A stretch of DNA of 64,000 bases from Arthrobacter sp. ISL-65. GTDB taxonomy: Bacteria > Actinomycetota > Actinomycetes > Actinomycetales > Micrococcaceae. Shown piece by piece: positions 17,933-26,663 of this stretch. The stretch is from assembly GCF_018613795.1 (NCBI RefSeq), contig NZ_JAGGPN010000006.1, forward strand, positions 1 to 64,000, given 5' to 3'. Within the stretch, counting starts at the first letter, position 1, and each line of letters begins with the position of its first letter. The notes beneath the pieces were generated by a model. It saw only the letters and a program-made list of their open reading frames with translations, did not search any database and was not told where the DNA came from. A program made the translations under genes and the position numbers.

Positions 17933-18171
17933 ATCAGTGTCGTACGTCAACGGGCTGTTCCCACAGATTCCCGTAAAGGAGCCAACCCCAGATGATCGAT
18001 GAACATGGATGTTCGTTTGACCATAGACGAGCCATGTTGAGTCGCCCTGCGTCGGACGGAGGCGCCGGGTACCGCCGCTGTCCTAGAACTGCTTATGCCG
18101 CTTCAAAGCAGTGGTTCCGCAAAGGCTTGCGATGCTATGGCAAAGCATCCGAAATTCCCCACCTAGGGCAA

Positions 18172-18187
18172 ACGCAAGCGCTTGCGT
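18172..18187. promoter_or_regulatory. LacI-family operator palindrome
   Basis: ACGCAAGCGCTTGCGT is a perfect 16-bp palindrome with the central CG typical of LacI/GalR-family operators. It ends 31 bases before the GTG start of the LacI-family gene, so autoregulation, together with control of the coupled aldo/keto reductase, is likely. Confidence 0.8.
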
Positions 18188-18218
18188 CAGTGGTGGGAGT
18201 GCCGTAACGTGGGCCCTC

Positions 18219-19265
18219 GTGACGGCGAGGATTGAAGAAGTTGCTGAGCGGGCCGGGGTGGCCGTTTCGACGGTTTCCCGGGCATTGCGCGACGTTCCCG
18301 GTGTTTCGCTGGCCACCCGGCAGCGGATCAAGGACATCGCTGCCGAGGTCGGGTATCTCGCGTCCCCGAATGCGGCGCGATTGGCCACCGGCGTGACAGG
18401 CACGGTCGCCGTGGTCGTTCCGGATGCCGCCAAGTGGTTTTTTGGGCAGGTCATTTCCGGTGCCGGCGCGGTGCTTAGGGCTTCCGGGCGGGACGTGCTG
18501 CTGTATGAGCTCGGCGATGCGGAGGGGCGGAGGCGCTTCTTTGAGGGGAAGACACTTCGGGGGCGTGCCGATGCCGTCCTGGTGCTGTCCCTGCGGTTGT
18601 CCACGGAAGAAACCCAAAGCCTGCGCACCTTGGGCCTTCCGGTAGTGCTGCTGGGGCAGGGCTCTGAGGTTTTCGGCAGCGTGCGGGTTGATGACCGGGC
18701 GGCTGCCCGGAGCGCGGTCCGGCACCTGCTCAATCTGGGCCACCGCCGCATTGGTCTTATTGGGATCGATGACGCCGATGAAGTCACCACGGGCAGCACA
18801 CCTCCGCTCTCGCGGCTGGCCGGTTATCGGCAGTCGCTGCTGGCCGCAGGGATTCCCCTGGAGGAAGACCTCGAACAGTTCGGGACCAATTCCGTGTCCG
18901 GTGGGGAGCTGGCCATGACCCGGCTGCTGTCTGCGCCGGCACTGCCTACCGCGGTTTTTGTTGGCTCGGATGAGATGGCTTTCGGCGCCCTCGGGGTGCT
19001 GCGGACGGCCGGGATGACTGTTCCAAGGGACATCTCGGTTATCGGTTTCGACAATCACGACCTCTCGCAGGTCATGGACCTCACCACCATTGACCAAAAC
19101 ATCCGCGGGCAGGGCGAGGCGGCCGCCGAACTGCTGCTCGAAACCCTCAGCACGGCACTGGGCACGGCCCCACCGGACCGGATTATCGACACCCGGCTGG
19201 TGCTGCGGCGAAGCACGGCTCCGCCGGCAGATATCCCCACCAGCTCTAAAAAGGAAGAGACTTAA
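18219..19265 (+). CDS. LacI-family transcriptional regulator
   Basis: A 348-aa repressor. The N-terminal HTH is ARIEEVAERAGVAVSTVSRA followed by the hinge helix (PNAARLATG), then a periplasmic-binding-protein-like sensor domain with AVLVLSLRLS, RRIGLIGIDD, PTAVFVGSDEMAFGAL and ISVIGFDNHD. GTG 18219 is preferred because the HTH starts directly after it; upstream codons overlap the operator. Its stop and the ATG of the aldo/keto reductase overlap (TAATG), so the two are translated together and the effector is probably a sugar-type compound handled by that enzyme. Confidence 0.92.
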   Translation: MTARIEEVAERAGVAVSTVSRALRDVPGVSLATRQRIKDIAAEVGYLASPNAARLATGVTGTVAVVVPDAAKWFFGQVISGAGAVLRASGRDVLLYELGDAEGRRRFFEGKTLRGRADAVLVLSLRLSTEETQSLRTLGLPVVLLGQGSEVFGSVRVDDRAAARSAVRHLLNLGHRRIGLIGIDDADEVTTGSTPPLSRLAGYRQSLLAAGIPLEEDLEQFGTNSVSGGELAMTRLLSAPALPTAVFVGSDEMAFGALGVLRTAGMTVPRDISVIGFDNHDLSQVMDLTTIDQNIRGQGEAAAELLLETLSTALGTAPPDRIIDTRLVLRRSTAPPADIPTSSKKEET

Positions 19266-20260
19266 TGGAATACCGCAAACTCGGTTCATCCGGAATGTAC
19301 ATCAGCGCCCTGGCCTACGGTAACTGGGTCACCCACGGAGAGCAGATCGACCAGGAGGCCGCCACCGCGTGCGTGCGCAAGGCGCTGGATTTGGGCATCA
19401 CGACCTTTGACACCGCCGACGCCTACGCCGGCACGCGCGCTGAAAGCGCCCTCGGCGAAGCCCTCCGCGGTACCCGTCGGGAAAGCCTGGAAATCTTCAC
19501 CAAGGTCTACTTCCCCACCGGGGAGGGCAAGAACGACCGCGGCCTGTCCCGGAAGCATGTCATGGAGTCGATCAACGGCTCCCTGACCAGGTTGGGCACA
19601 GACTACGTCGACCTCTACCAGGCCCACCGCTACGACTACGAAACACCCTTGGAAGAAACGATGCAGGCCTTCGCGGACATTGTCCGGGCCGGCAAGGCCA
19701 ACTACATTGGCGTCTCCGAATGGACCGTGGATGAGATCCGGGCCGGCGCCGCCCTGGCCAAGGAGTTGGGCATCCAGCTGATCTCCAACCAGCCTCAGTA
19801 CTCCATGCTGTGGCGGGTCATCGAAGAAGAAGTCGCCCCTGCCAGCGCTGAGCTCGGCATCGGTCAGATCTGCTGGTCCCCGCTCGCCCAAGGCGTCCTC
19901 ACTGGCAAATACCTTCCTGGCCAGGCGGCTCCGAAACAATCGCGGTTCGCCTCCGAGAACGGGTCCCTGAAGGAGAACCGATACCTCAGCGATGACATCC
20001 TCGAACGCGTGCAGCAGCTCAAACCCCTGGCGCAGGAAGCCGGGCTGTCCATGGCCGGGTTAGCCGTGGCCTGGGTACTGCAGAACAGCAACGTCTCTGC
20101 TGCCATCGTCGGAGCGTCCAGGCCCGAACAGCTTGAAGACAATGCCAAGGCCGCCGGAGTCAAACTTGATCCATCCCTGATGGCAAAAATCGACGAACTG
20201 CTTGACCCCGTGGCTGAACGCGACCCGCAGAAGGTCGAATCATTCAAGGAACGCCCATAG
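19265..20260 (+). CDS. Aldo/keto reductase (Kv-beta-like)
   Basis: A 331-aa NADPH-dependent TIM-barrel oxidoreductase. The catalytic tetrad is visible as Asp49 and Tyr54 in TFDTADAYAG, Lys80 in FTKVYF and His121 in YQAHRYD. The cofactor end shows SPLAQGVLTGKYLPG and AAIVGASRPEQL, as in the Kv-channel-beta/YghZ-like branch. The substrate is probably an aldehyde or a sugar-derived ketone. Co-expression with the LacI regulator through a one-base TAATG overlap suggests induction by its substrate or a related sugar. Confidence 0.93.
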   Translation: MEYRKLGSSGMYISALAYGNWVTHGEQIDQEAATACVRKALDLGITTFDTADAYAGTRAESALGEALRGTRRESLEIFTKVYFPTGEGKNDRGLSRKHVMESINGSLTRLGTDYVDLYQAHRYDYETPLEETMQAFADIVRAGKANYIGVSEWTVDEIRAGAALAKELGIQLISNQPQYSMLWRVIEEEVAPASAELGIGQICWSPLAQGVLTGKYLPGQAAPKQSRFASENGSLKENRYLSDDILERVQQLKPLAQEAGLSMAGLAVAWVLQNSNVSAAIVGASRPEQLEDNAKAAGVKLDPSLMAKIDELLDPVAERDPQKVESFKERP

Positions 20261-20795
20261 CCCTTCGGTCTCCGTTCCGAACGCCATCTTCCCCGCGCCC
20301 GATGTGACTTCGTCGGCTCCGCCTGCACCGGGCTGCCTACCCGCCCGCCGTCCCAGTTCTGCACGCAGTTCCGGCGCCGGGAGGGTCGGATGTCAGTGGC
20401 CGCTCCGCTTCGCCGCCGAGCGAAAGCACCGCACCCGGGTCCGGGCTGGAGGTTGACCTCAACGACCATCCGGTCCCGGCCAACTTGTTATCAGCGCGGA
20501 GAATTTGGAGCCAAGACCCTGTTCTTTCCGAAGGCCCAGCTCTTGCCCACAGAGGGCTGCGCCGAAACCGGCACCCATTGCCGACCCGCGTGTTGCCAAG
20601 TTTCAAGGGGTGATGTCGGCGCGCTTCGCGACGTCGTTGACACGGGTTCCCGAAGTTGTCCGTGGACGGCTGGGACCCGGGAAATGGTAGTTGCACCGGC
20701 CCTCCGGTATACGGGGCAGTACGCCGTCTTTCCATTTCGGGCAGCGGACCCGGGGTGCCCGGTGACCGGAAGCTCCGCATCCCGGGTAAGTGGTC
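20261..20795. other. Gene-free stretch
   Basis: Between the aldo/keto reductase stop and the DoxX gene, frames are open on both strands but none has a ribosome-binding site plus a recognisable protein pattern. I see no repeats or RNA genes here. Confidence 0.5.
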
Positions 20796-21344
20796 TCAAG
20801 GCCTTAGCGCTGTCAGCTCTCGTGGACGGCCGGCCGGGCTGGATGCGGCATGCGGGGCGGGACACCGTTCCCGTGTTCTGGCCTTGGCGGGTGCATGGAC
20901 GGCCAATACCAGTGCTGCGCCGATGAGGACGAGGTTTTTCATGACGAACTCGCCGGCGGTTGTCAGGAGCAACGGATTATTGTCGGTGAACATCAGACCC
21001 GGCAGCATCAGGAAGGTCAGAAATGTTCCGCACAGATGGGCCGCCAGAACAGGCAGGGCCAGGCGAAGGACGATCCCCGCTACAAGCGCAGTGCCCAGCA
21101 ACACTTCAGCCACGCCCAGGCCTGGCATCAACACCTGCAGGTCAGCCCAGGGAAGTGTCCCGGCGACGATATCCGCGACCGGTGAAACCCCGGCCACCTT
21201 CAGCGCCCCAAACCACACGAACAGAACGCCCAGCAGGATCCGCAGCGCGGGCAACGCCGCCGGACGCAGCGACCGGATGATTCGGCTTTCGGCAGCGCTT
21301 GCCCGACGCAGCAACCGCCCTGTCCCGCCCAACACAGCCTTCAT
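20796..21344 (-). CDS. DoxX-family membrane protein
   Basis: About 182 aa with four hydrophobic segments: LPALRILLGVLFVWFGALKV, then ADLQVLMPGLGVAEVLLG, LALPVLAAHLCGTFLTFLM and FVMKNLVLIGAALVLAV, the pattern of DoxX/DUF417-type inner-membrane proteins, some linked to thiol or quinone redox balance. The basic N-terminus faces the cytoplasm, and the tail is Arg/Pro-rich. ATG 21344 is chosen over 21365 because AGAGGGG lies at good spacing before it. Confidence 0.83.
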   Translation of the reverse strand: MKAVLGGTGRLLRRASAAESRIIRSLRPAALPALRILLGVLFVWFGALKVAGVSPVADIVAGTLPWADLQVLMPGLGVAEVLLGTALVAGIVLRLALPVLAAHLCGTFLTFLMLPGLMFTDNNPLLLTTAGEFVMKNLVLIGAALVLAVHAPAKARTRERCPAPHAASSPAGRPRELTALRP

Positions 21345-21758
21345 CGATTTCCCCTCTCTGACCATGGGGAAACCAAGCCTTCCCCCCTTGTATGGATATG
21401 GAGAGGCTACGGGGGAACCCCTGTGTTTTCCTTTGACAGCCCCCTTTAGGCGGGGCCCCCACGCTGGGAGAAGCCCTGTGGGGAGGAAGCCTCTGGCTTT
21501 GACCCGGGATCATGGACTCAGCGCATACAGTACTTTCACGTACACCGCTCTAATACGACGAGGATGGACGTGATGGCCGGTCGCCCCAGATCTGTGCATG
21601 GCGGTTCCTCTCTGGATCATTCTCCCGAGTCCACCTGAACGTCCGTGGAACCCTGGCCGGCTAACCAAGTAATCGAGGTTTCCGACGCGTCGCTTCGCGA
21701 TTCCGCCACTCAGAGCTGCCCCACGTCGTAGACACGGCGATCGGGAAGCCCCAACTCA

Positions 21759-23012
21759 CTAAATTGTCTTTGTGGCTGTTTGGTCGGTGAGCCATTGGCG
21801 GTAGTGCTTGGCCAAAGTGTCATTGCGGAGGAGGCCTCGTTCCAGGAGAGAAACCTTCGAGGGCCATTGGCCAAGTTCGCTGGCTGCGGTCGTGATGGTG
21901 CAACCGAGTGTGGTGCGCATTTGGCGCAGATCGGAGTTGTCGGGGGCTGGCTGGGGGTTGGTGATCTGGCGGTAGATTTCCCGGGCTGCGTAGCGTTTGA
22001 GGCAGCGCATGATTTCCCGTTTGCTTTTGCCCTCTGCGGTGCGTTTGGCCACGTAGTCCTTGGTCCGTTGGCACGAGGCCATGCGGACCAGGACGACCTG
22101 ATACAGAGCGTGGTTGGCGTTGCGGTCGCCGCCTCGGCTGAGCCGGTGTCGGGTTGTTTTGCCGGAGGATGCGGGTATGGGTGCGACCCCGACGAGGGCA
22201 GCGAACTGGGCCTCATTTCCAATGCGGTCCGGGTTGTCTCCGACGGTTACCAGGAGTTGGCTGGCTACTTCCGTGCCGACTCCGGGAAGGTCGCAGAGCA
22301 TCGGTGCGTAGGTGTCGAGGATTTCCTGGAGCGCGGCGTCAGCGTTGGCGATTTCTGCCGCCAGTGATTGGCAGCGGGTGGCTAGGGATTTCAGCGTCAG
22401 CAGGCACACGTACTCGGGGTCAGCCATATGACCCGTGGGCCGGGTGCGCTGCAGTGCAGTGATCATCGCCGAGGTTCCGAGCCCTCTGTATTTCGCCCGG
22501 AGTTTGTCCGGAGCTGAAACGAGAAGGCCCTTGATCTGATTGATGGCCGCGGTGCGGGCCTTTAGCGCCGAGGTGCGCCCCGCGCGCAGGATTCGCAGGC
22601 ATTCAACGGGGCCGTCTTTGGCTTTCGGGACCGATGTGGTCCGGCCGTCGAGTACCGATTGGGCGGCCTGGTAGGCGTCCAGCGGGTCGGATTTTCCTTT
22701 CAGCCGGCGCGCGGCCCGGTTCGGGCGGTTGACCTCCAGCACGGTCAGCCCTTCGCCGCGCAGGGTCTTGGCGATTTCGGCGCCGTAGGAGCCTGTTCCC
22801 TCGACCCCTACGGCGGTGACTGTGCCGTAGCTGGTGATGAAATCCACGATCTTCCGGTAGCCGGATCCTACGGCCAGGAATTCCCTGTCGGCGAGGGGTT
22901 TGCCGTGTTCGTTGATCACGGCTACGTGGTGTGTGTCGGCGTGGGTGTCGATGCCCGCGATGACGTTGGTTGTTTCGGTTGCCAAGATGGAAATTGCCCC
23001 CAGTCGGATCAA
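21759..23012 (-). CDS. IS110-family transposase (intact)
   Basis: A DEDD recombinase of about 408-417 aa. The RuvC-like N-terminal domain begins VIAGIDTHADTHHVAVINEH with catalytic Asp, followed by Glu in AVGVEGTGSYG and Asp in GKSDPLDAYQAA. The C-terminal transposase_20 part has LCDLPGVGTEVASQLLVTVG and the catalytic-serine segment APIPASSGKTTRHRLSRGG. Starts at TTG 23012 or TTG 22985 (before ATETTNVIAG) are possible. No terminal inverted repeats are obvious, as expected for IS110. Part of the family uses an RNA from the non-coding end to choose targets. Confidence 0.93.
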   Translation of the reverse strand: MIRLGAISILATETTNVIAGIDTHADTHHVAVINEHGKPLADREFLAVGSGYRKIVDFITSYGTVTAVGVEGTGSYGAEIAKTLRGEGLTVLEVNRPNRAARRLKGKSDPLDAYQAAQSVLDGRTTSVPKAKDGPVECLRILRAGRTSALKARTAAINQIKGLLVSAPDKLRAKYRGLGTSAMITALQRTRPTGHMADPEYVCLLTLKSLATRCQSLAAEIANADAALQEILDTYAPMLCDLPGVGTEVASQLLVTVGDNPDRIGNEAQFAALVGVAPIPASSGKTTRHRLSRGGDRNANHALYQVVLVRMASCQRTKDYVAKRTAEGKSKREIMRCLKRYAAREIYRQITNPQPAPDNSDLRQMRTTLGCTITTAASELGQWPSKVSLLERGLLRNDTLAKHYRQWLTDQTATKTI

Positions 23013-23504
23013 TGGCTGATTGAACGGGCGCGGGCCAGGTGGGCAGACAAAACGGTAATGGGACTGGTCGAATCAGGCTCCTATGAAGTCATGTCCGCCT
23101 GGCTCGGCACCCTTTGACGGACCTTGAGCCGGCGGACAGATCGTCGGTAAGACAGTGCCGCCAGGCACGTCAAGTTTTGGCTGGGCCACGCCGGCTCAAG
23201 GACTGTTCCAGTATTACCGTTTTGGCTGCTGTCCTGACGGATTGTACGTGTCCGCTCCGGCCGGTCTAGCCCCGGTTCCGCAGGCTCCACCGGGGCCTGC
23301 GGACCGTGGAATCGGCTCCGGCGCTCCTGCGTCGCTTATTTCCTCCGCAGATTCCACGGTCCTTGCCCAAGGGTGGACAGGCCTCCGTCGGCCACAGCTC
23401 CGCAAGCTCCGCCAGCAGCCAAAACAACGGGGGAGAGGGGAAGTTGGCCGGTCACCATTGGCCGCCTCATCCACCAACCCTTTCGGCAACAAAGGAGCAA
23501 CACC
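23013..23504. other. Non-coding region: IS110 5' end and parB leader
   Basis: This 492-base gap holds the upstream end of the IS110 element (minus strand) and the leader of the ParB-like gene. In IS110-group elements this position encodes the structured bridge RNA. Inverted segments such as CGGCTCAAGG near 23191-23200 and CCTTGAGCCGG at 23119-23129 (complementary) are compatible with structured RNA. The plus-strand frame open here lacks a ribosome-binding site and its residues are not conserved. Confidence 0.45.
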
Positions 23505-24860
23505 ATGAACGCAGCACCCACGCTGGAAATGCTCGACCCCGCCACGCTGACGGTCGATGTCAACGTCCGGAAGGACGCGGCCCTGACTGCTGACTTCATC
23601 GCCAGTATCAAGGAGCACGGTGTGATGGAACCGGTCATCGCGCACCGCAAGGACGACGGAACCGTGCACGTGCTGATGGGTCAGCGCCGCACCTGCGCCG
23701 CCATCGAAGCAGAACGGCCCCTGATCCCGGTGATGATCATCGAGTCCCCCGAGGAAGCCGAGCGGATCGTGACGCAGGTGGTGGAGAACATCCAGCGCGC
23801 GGGACTGACCGAAGCGGACGAGGCCGATGCATACCATCAGCTGTCCCTGATCGGTGTTTCGGCGGCCGCGATCGCGAAGAAGACCGGGCGGACCAAAACG
23901 ACTGTGGAGTCCGCCCTGAAAGCCAAGTCCTCAGACGCGGGCACCGCCGCGCTGGGCAAAGGATGGTCCATCGAGGAAGCGTTGATCATGGCCGAGTTTG
24001 AAGGGGACGAGGACGCCACGGAGGAGCTCGAGTCGGTCATCATGGACGAACCCGACCAGCTGCTGCATGTCGCTCAGCTGCTGCGCGACCGCCGCGAAAG
24101 CGCCGCCGCCCTCGCGGCGCTGGTCACCGAACTCGAAGCCCAGGGAAAGGCCATCGTGGAGGACGCCGGTCACTACGCCGACGACGACAACCTCTACGTC
24201 ACCGCCGCCAAGAGGGATGACGGGGAACTGGCCACCGAGGATGACGCCAACGCCGTCCTGATCACCACGGACTACCGGGGCCAGCACCGGACCCACGCCG
24301 TGATCGCAGGGTGGAAGGACTTGGGCTTCGCCCCCAAGTATGAACGCTATGACGGCGGGACCGGCGCGCAGAAGGGCCCAATGACGGAGGAACAGAAGGC
24401 CGAACGGAAAACCCTGATTGAGCGCAACAAAAAGATGGAAGCGGCTACCAAGGTCCGCCGGGACTTTGTGAAAACCCTGCTGGCACGTAAGCAGGCTCCT
24501 AAGGGCTGGCAGTACTTCACGGTCCACGCGATCACCCACCACTCCGAGACGGCCAGCGGATACGACGGTAAGGTCGCCGGTGAGATGGTCGGAGCGAAGG
24601 TCGAAGAATCGAACGCGTGGGCGTGGAACCCGCTCCGTGACCACGTGGCCAAGTCCACGACCCGGCCCGAGTTTTCTTTGATCGCGTTGGTCTGCGCCGG
24701 GTATGAGAAGACGATCGCGAAGGACTCGTGGCGTTCCCCGTCCCAGACCCACAGGGACTACCTCAAACAACTGGTTGTGTGGGGTTACAACGCATCAACC
24801 GTTGAAGAGCTGATCATCGATAGCGGCACGCCAGCCGAGGAAGAAACCGAAGCGGCATAA
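23505..24860 (+). CDS. ParB/RepB/Spo0J-family protein
   Basis: A 451-aa ParB-like protein starting at ATG 23505 behind AAAGGAG. The N-terminal ParB/Srx domain includes VNVRKDAALTADFIASIKEH, MEPVIAHR and the nucleotide-binding box MGQRRTCAA, followed by an HTH (LIGVSAAAIAKKTGRTKTTV). The long acidic and then basic C-terminal half resembles ParB-like proteins carried on actinobacterial plasmids and integrative elements. No ParA ATPase is adjacent, so classic partition is unproven; a regulatory (KorB-like) role is possible. A strong hairpin follows the stop. Confidence 0.88.
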   Translation: MNAAPTLEMLDPATLTVDVNVRKDAALTADFIASIKEHGVMEPVIAHRKDDGTVHVLMGQRRTCAAIEAERPLIPVMIIESPEEAERIVTQVVENIQRAGLTEADEADAYHQLSLIGVSAAAIAKKTGRTKTTVESALKAKSSDAGTAALGKGWSIEEALIMAEFEGDEDATEELESVIMDEPDQLLHVAQLLRDRRESAAALAALVTELEAQGKAIVEDAGHYADDDNLYVTAAKRDDGELATEDDANAVLITTDYRGQHRTHAVIAGWKDLGFAPKYERYDGGTGAQKGPMTEEQKAERKTLIERNKKMEAATKVRRDFVKTLLARKQAPKGWQYFTVHAITHHSETASGYDGKVAGEMVGAKVEESNAWAWNPLRDHVAKSTTRPEFSLIALVCAGYEKTIAKDSWRSPSQTHRDYLKQLVVWGYNASTVEELIIDSGTPAEEETEAA

Positions 24861-24865
24861 GACCA

Positions 24866-24899
24866 CCTTGCCGGGCGGGAAATCCACCGCCCGGCAAGG
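24866..24899 (+). terminator. Stem-loop after parB-like gene
   Basis: CCTTGCCGGGCGG at 24866-24878 pairs exactly with 24887-24899 over an eight-base loop, five bases after the ParB-like stop. It lacks a T-run. The following 270 bases up to the next terminator contain no gene I can support. Confidence 0.65.
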
Positions 24900-25172
24900 G
24901 TTAACCGCAGATCACCACGTCAGGATCGGGAACCTCCCAAACGTCGGGCGGTCCGCCGCCAGGGCGAACCACGGCAGCCACTCACCAGCGGCGGACCGCC
25001 ATTTCGCGCGGCCTGTGCACGTGCCCACCAAGGGTGCCGCGCGTACCAGAGTGATGGACGCTGCCGTCGTCTTGATCGCCCTATTCAGTAGTCATCAGAT
25101 GCGTGGCGTGCCTAACCAAGGCACCTGCACGGGTGCGCTAGAGTGAACACAGATTTCCTTTTGCCGAAGGAC

Positions 25173-25206
25173 AAAAAAGGACCGGAATGTTCCGGTCCTT
25201 TTTTGT
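25173..25206. terminator. Bidirectional Rho-independent terminator
   Basis: AAAAAAGGACCGGA and TCCGGTCCTTTTTT form a tight hairpin with A/T runs on both flanks, so it can stop transcription from either direction, in particular from the two small minus-strand genes to its right. Confidence 0.85.
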
Positions 25207-25269
25207 GTCCAGCGGCTTTTCAGATGTCAGCGCGCCGCTCCCTGTTTCACCAGGGTGCAGGTCCTGGTG

Positions 25270-25578
25270 TCATCCCTCGCTGAAGGATGTGGCGTTGTCC
25301 TGGTCGCTTCCCTGGTCCGATTCCTTGGAGCGCTTAGCCGTCCGCCGGCGCTTTACGGCTGATGGTTCGAGGCCAAGTTTCTTGAGTTCGTCCGCGCTCC
25401 AGCCGTCCCGTGTTGCTTGCACGTAAGCGCGCTTGTCGTCGCGTTCAGCCGCAACCAGCTGGTCACGCAATTCATTGATGCGCTGGCGGCTCTTCACCAG
25501 GGCGGTGACGGATTCGATGCGGGAGTCCAGTAGTGCGCGGGCTTGGTTGCGTGTCTGTTCGATGTCGAGGGTAGCCAT
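25270..25578 (-). CDS. Hypothetical coiled-coil protein
   Basis: A 102-aa charged, helical protein (IEQTRNQARALLDSRIES, then RQRINELRDQLVAAERDDKR). It includes TRDGWSADELKKLGLEPS, a short motif reminiscent of small plasmid-borne actinobacterial proteins with a winged-helix-like middle section. The C-terminal 25 residues are low complexity and Lys/Ser/Asp-rich. Its ATG has no strong ribosome-binding site that I can see. It lies next to an HTH protein on the same strand within the mobilisation module, so it is probably part of that element. Confidence 0.6.
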   Translation of the reverse strand: MATLDIEQTRNQARALLDSRIESVTALVKSRQRINELRDQLVAAERDDKRAYVQATRDGWSADELKKLGLEPSAVKRRRTAKRSKESDQGSDQDNATSFSEG

Positions 25579-25594
25579 GAACCCAGACTAACGA

Positions 25595-25849
25595 TTACGC
25601 CGGTGCCCTCCCGTGACTGACGCGCCCTTCGGCGCACGGCGTTTCCGCCGATCTTGAAAGACTTCCAGCCAGGAGGCCGGCGTTCCTTGGGTCGTTGAAC
25701 CAGTCCCGCAGGTAGTCGTCAGAGTAGCTGATGGTTCGTGCTGTGAACTGGAAGTATTCGGGGCCGATGCCCCGGCGCCGCCATTGTCGCAGCTGCGTCG
25801 CGGGGATGCCGTATTGCCTTGCCACTGTGGTGGGTGAGATGAGAGCCAA
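25595..25849 (-). CDS. Small helix-turn-helix (excisionase/MerR-like) protein
   Basis: An 84-aa protein whose first 60 residues form a winged-HTH: TTVARQYGIPATQLRQWRRR, then GPEYFQFTARTISYSDDYLR, the order used by excisionases and phage/plasmid AlpA/MerR-like DNA-binding proteins. The tail is Ser/Arg/Gly-rich and non-conserved. Gene order beside ParB-like and mobilisation genes makes a role in control of excision or transfer plausible. It is transcribed away from mobC, with the putative transfer-origin region between them. Confidence 0.65.
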   Translation of the reverse strand: MALISPTTVARQYGIPATQLRQWRRRGIGPEYFQFTARTISYSDDYLRDWFNDPRNAGLLAGSLSRSAETPCAEGRVSHGRAPA

Positions 25850-26270
25850 AACTGTACCTTTCGCTTGCCCTATGCCGCGTTCCTTTCGGCACGCTTGCCG
25901 AAACTTGGCCGGTGAAGGAATTGGCCAGTTGGAGTGGCCGGACCGTGGAATACCGGAGCGGAGCGAGGATATGCCGCGAAAGCCGGCTGCGGAGACTTGC
26001 CAAGGAAGGACCGGGCAGTAGCCTCAACCAGCCGAAACGGAACGACGCAGTCGTTTGAACAAGTCAGACGCGCAGCGTCCTGCAGGGCAGTGCCCAAGAA
26101 CCACCCGAAGCGCCAGCAGTGGGCGCAGGTGATTTTCCGGAGCAAGCTATGTGGTTATGTGCCATAACCAGCGTGTCGATCCACCGCCTGCGGCCGTTGA
26201 TCGGCGACACTGAGGTGTCGGCCCGGAAATCCCGGGGCGCTGCGCTGGGCATTGGGGGAGGGGGCCGGGA
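25850..26270. other. Gene-free region with inverted repeats; candidate oriT
   Basis: Located immediately before mobC and the relaxase gene. It contains TGGTTATG-TGC-CATAACCA at 26152-26170 (perfect 8-bp arms) and AACGAC-GCA-GTCGTT at 26041-26055. Relaxosome origins normally carry an inverted repeat next to the nick site and sit upstream of the mob genes. No nick sequence can be identified by eye. Confidence 0.45.
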
Positions 26271-26663
26271 ATGGCTGAAGAGCCGAAGTCTCCGCGCCGG
26301 TTCGCCCGCCGCCGCCGCGCGAACATTGACGGTGACACCCAGTACGTGCGCGTGTCCATGTCGGAGTTCGAACGGGCGCAGCTGAAGGTCCTGGAAGAAC
26401 GGACCGGGCGCAGCCCGTCCGAGATTCTGGTCAGCGCAGCCCTGTACGCGGAAAACTCTGAGTCGCTGGCGGAACGGCGGGCGATGGCGGTGGAGTTCAT
26501 CGCCGCCCGCCGCTACCTCGCTGCGCTGTCGAACAACGTCAACCAGCTGGCCCGGCACGCGAACGCCACGGACGAGTTCCCGGAAGCTGCCCGCACCGTT
26601 CTGACACGCGTCCGGGCGGTCGCTGACCGGATCAATACGATGCTGGATGCGATGGTTCGCTGA
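26271..26663 (+). CDS. MobC-like relaxosome accessory protein
   Basis: A 130-aa protein with a ribbon-helix-helix-type DNA-binding start (DTQYVRVSMSEFERAQLKVL) and the MobC signature AARRYLAALSNNVNQLARHA followed by FPEAARTVLTRVRAVADRIN. MobC proteins bind oriT and help the relaxase melt the nick region. Its stop overlaps the relaxase start by one base (TGATG), so the two are translated together. Sits downstream of a gene-free region with inverted repeats. Confidence 0.85.
   Translation: MAEEPKSPRRFARRRRANIDGDTQYVRVSMSEFERAQLKVLEERTGRSPSEILVSAALYAENSESLAERRAMAVEFIAARRYLAALSNNVNQLARHANATDEFPEAARTVLTRVRAVADRINTMLDAMVR

Noticed and set aside
17779..23012. Composite transposon made by two identical IS110 copies
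   Set aside because: The left copy is a short remnant of a related but clearly diverged element, so the two could not move the segment together.
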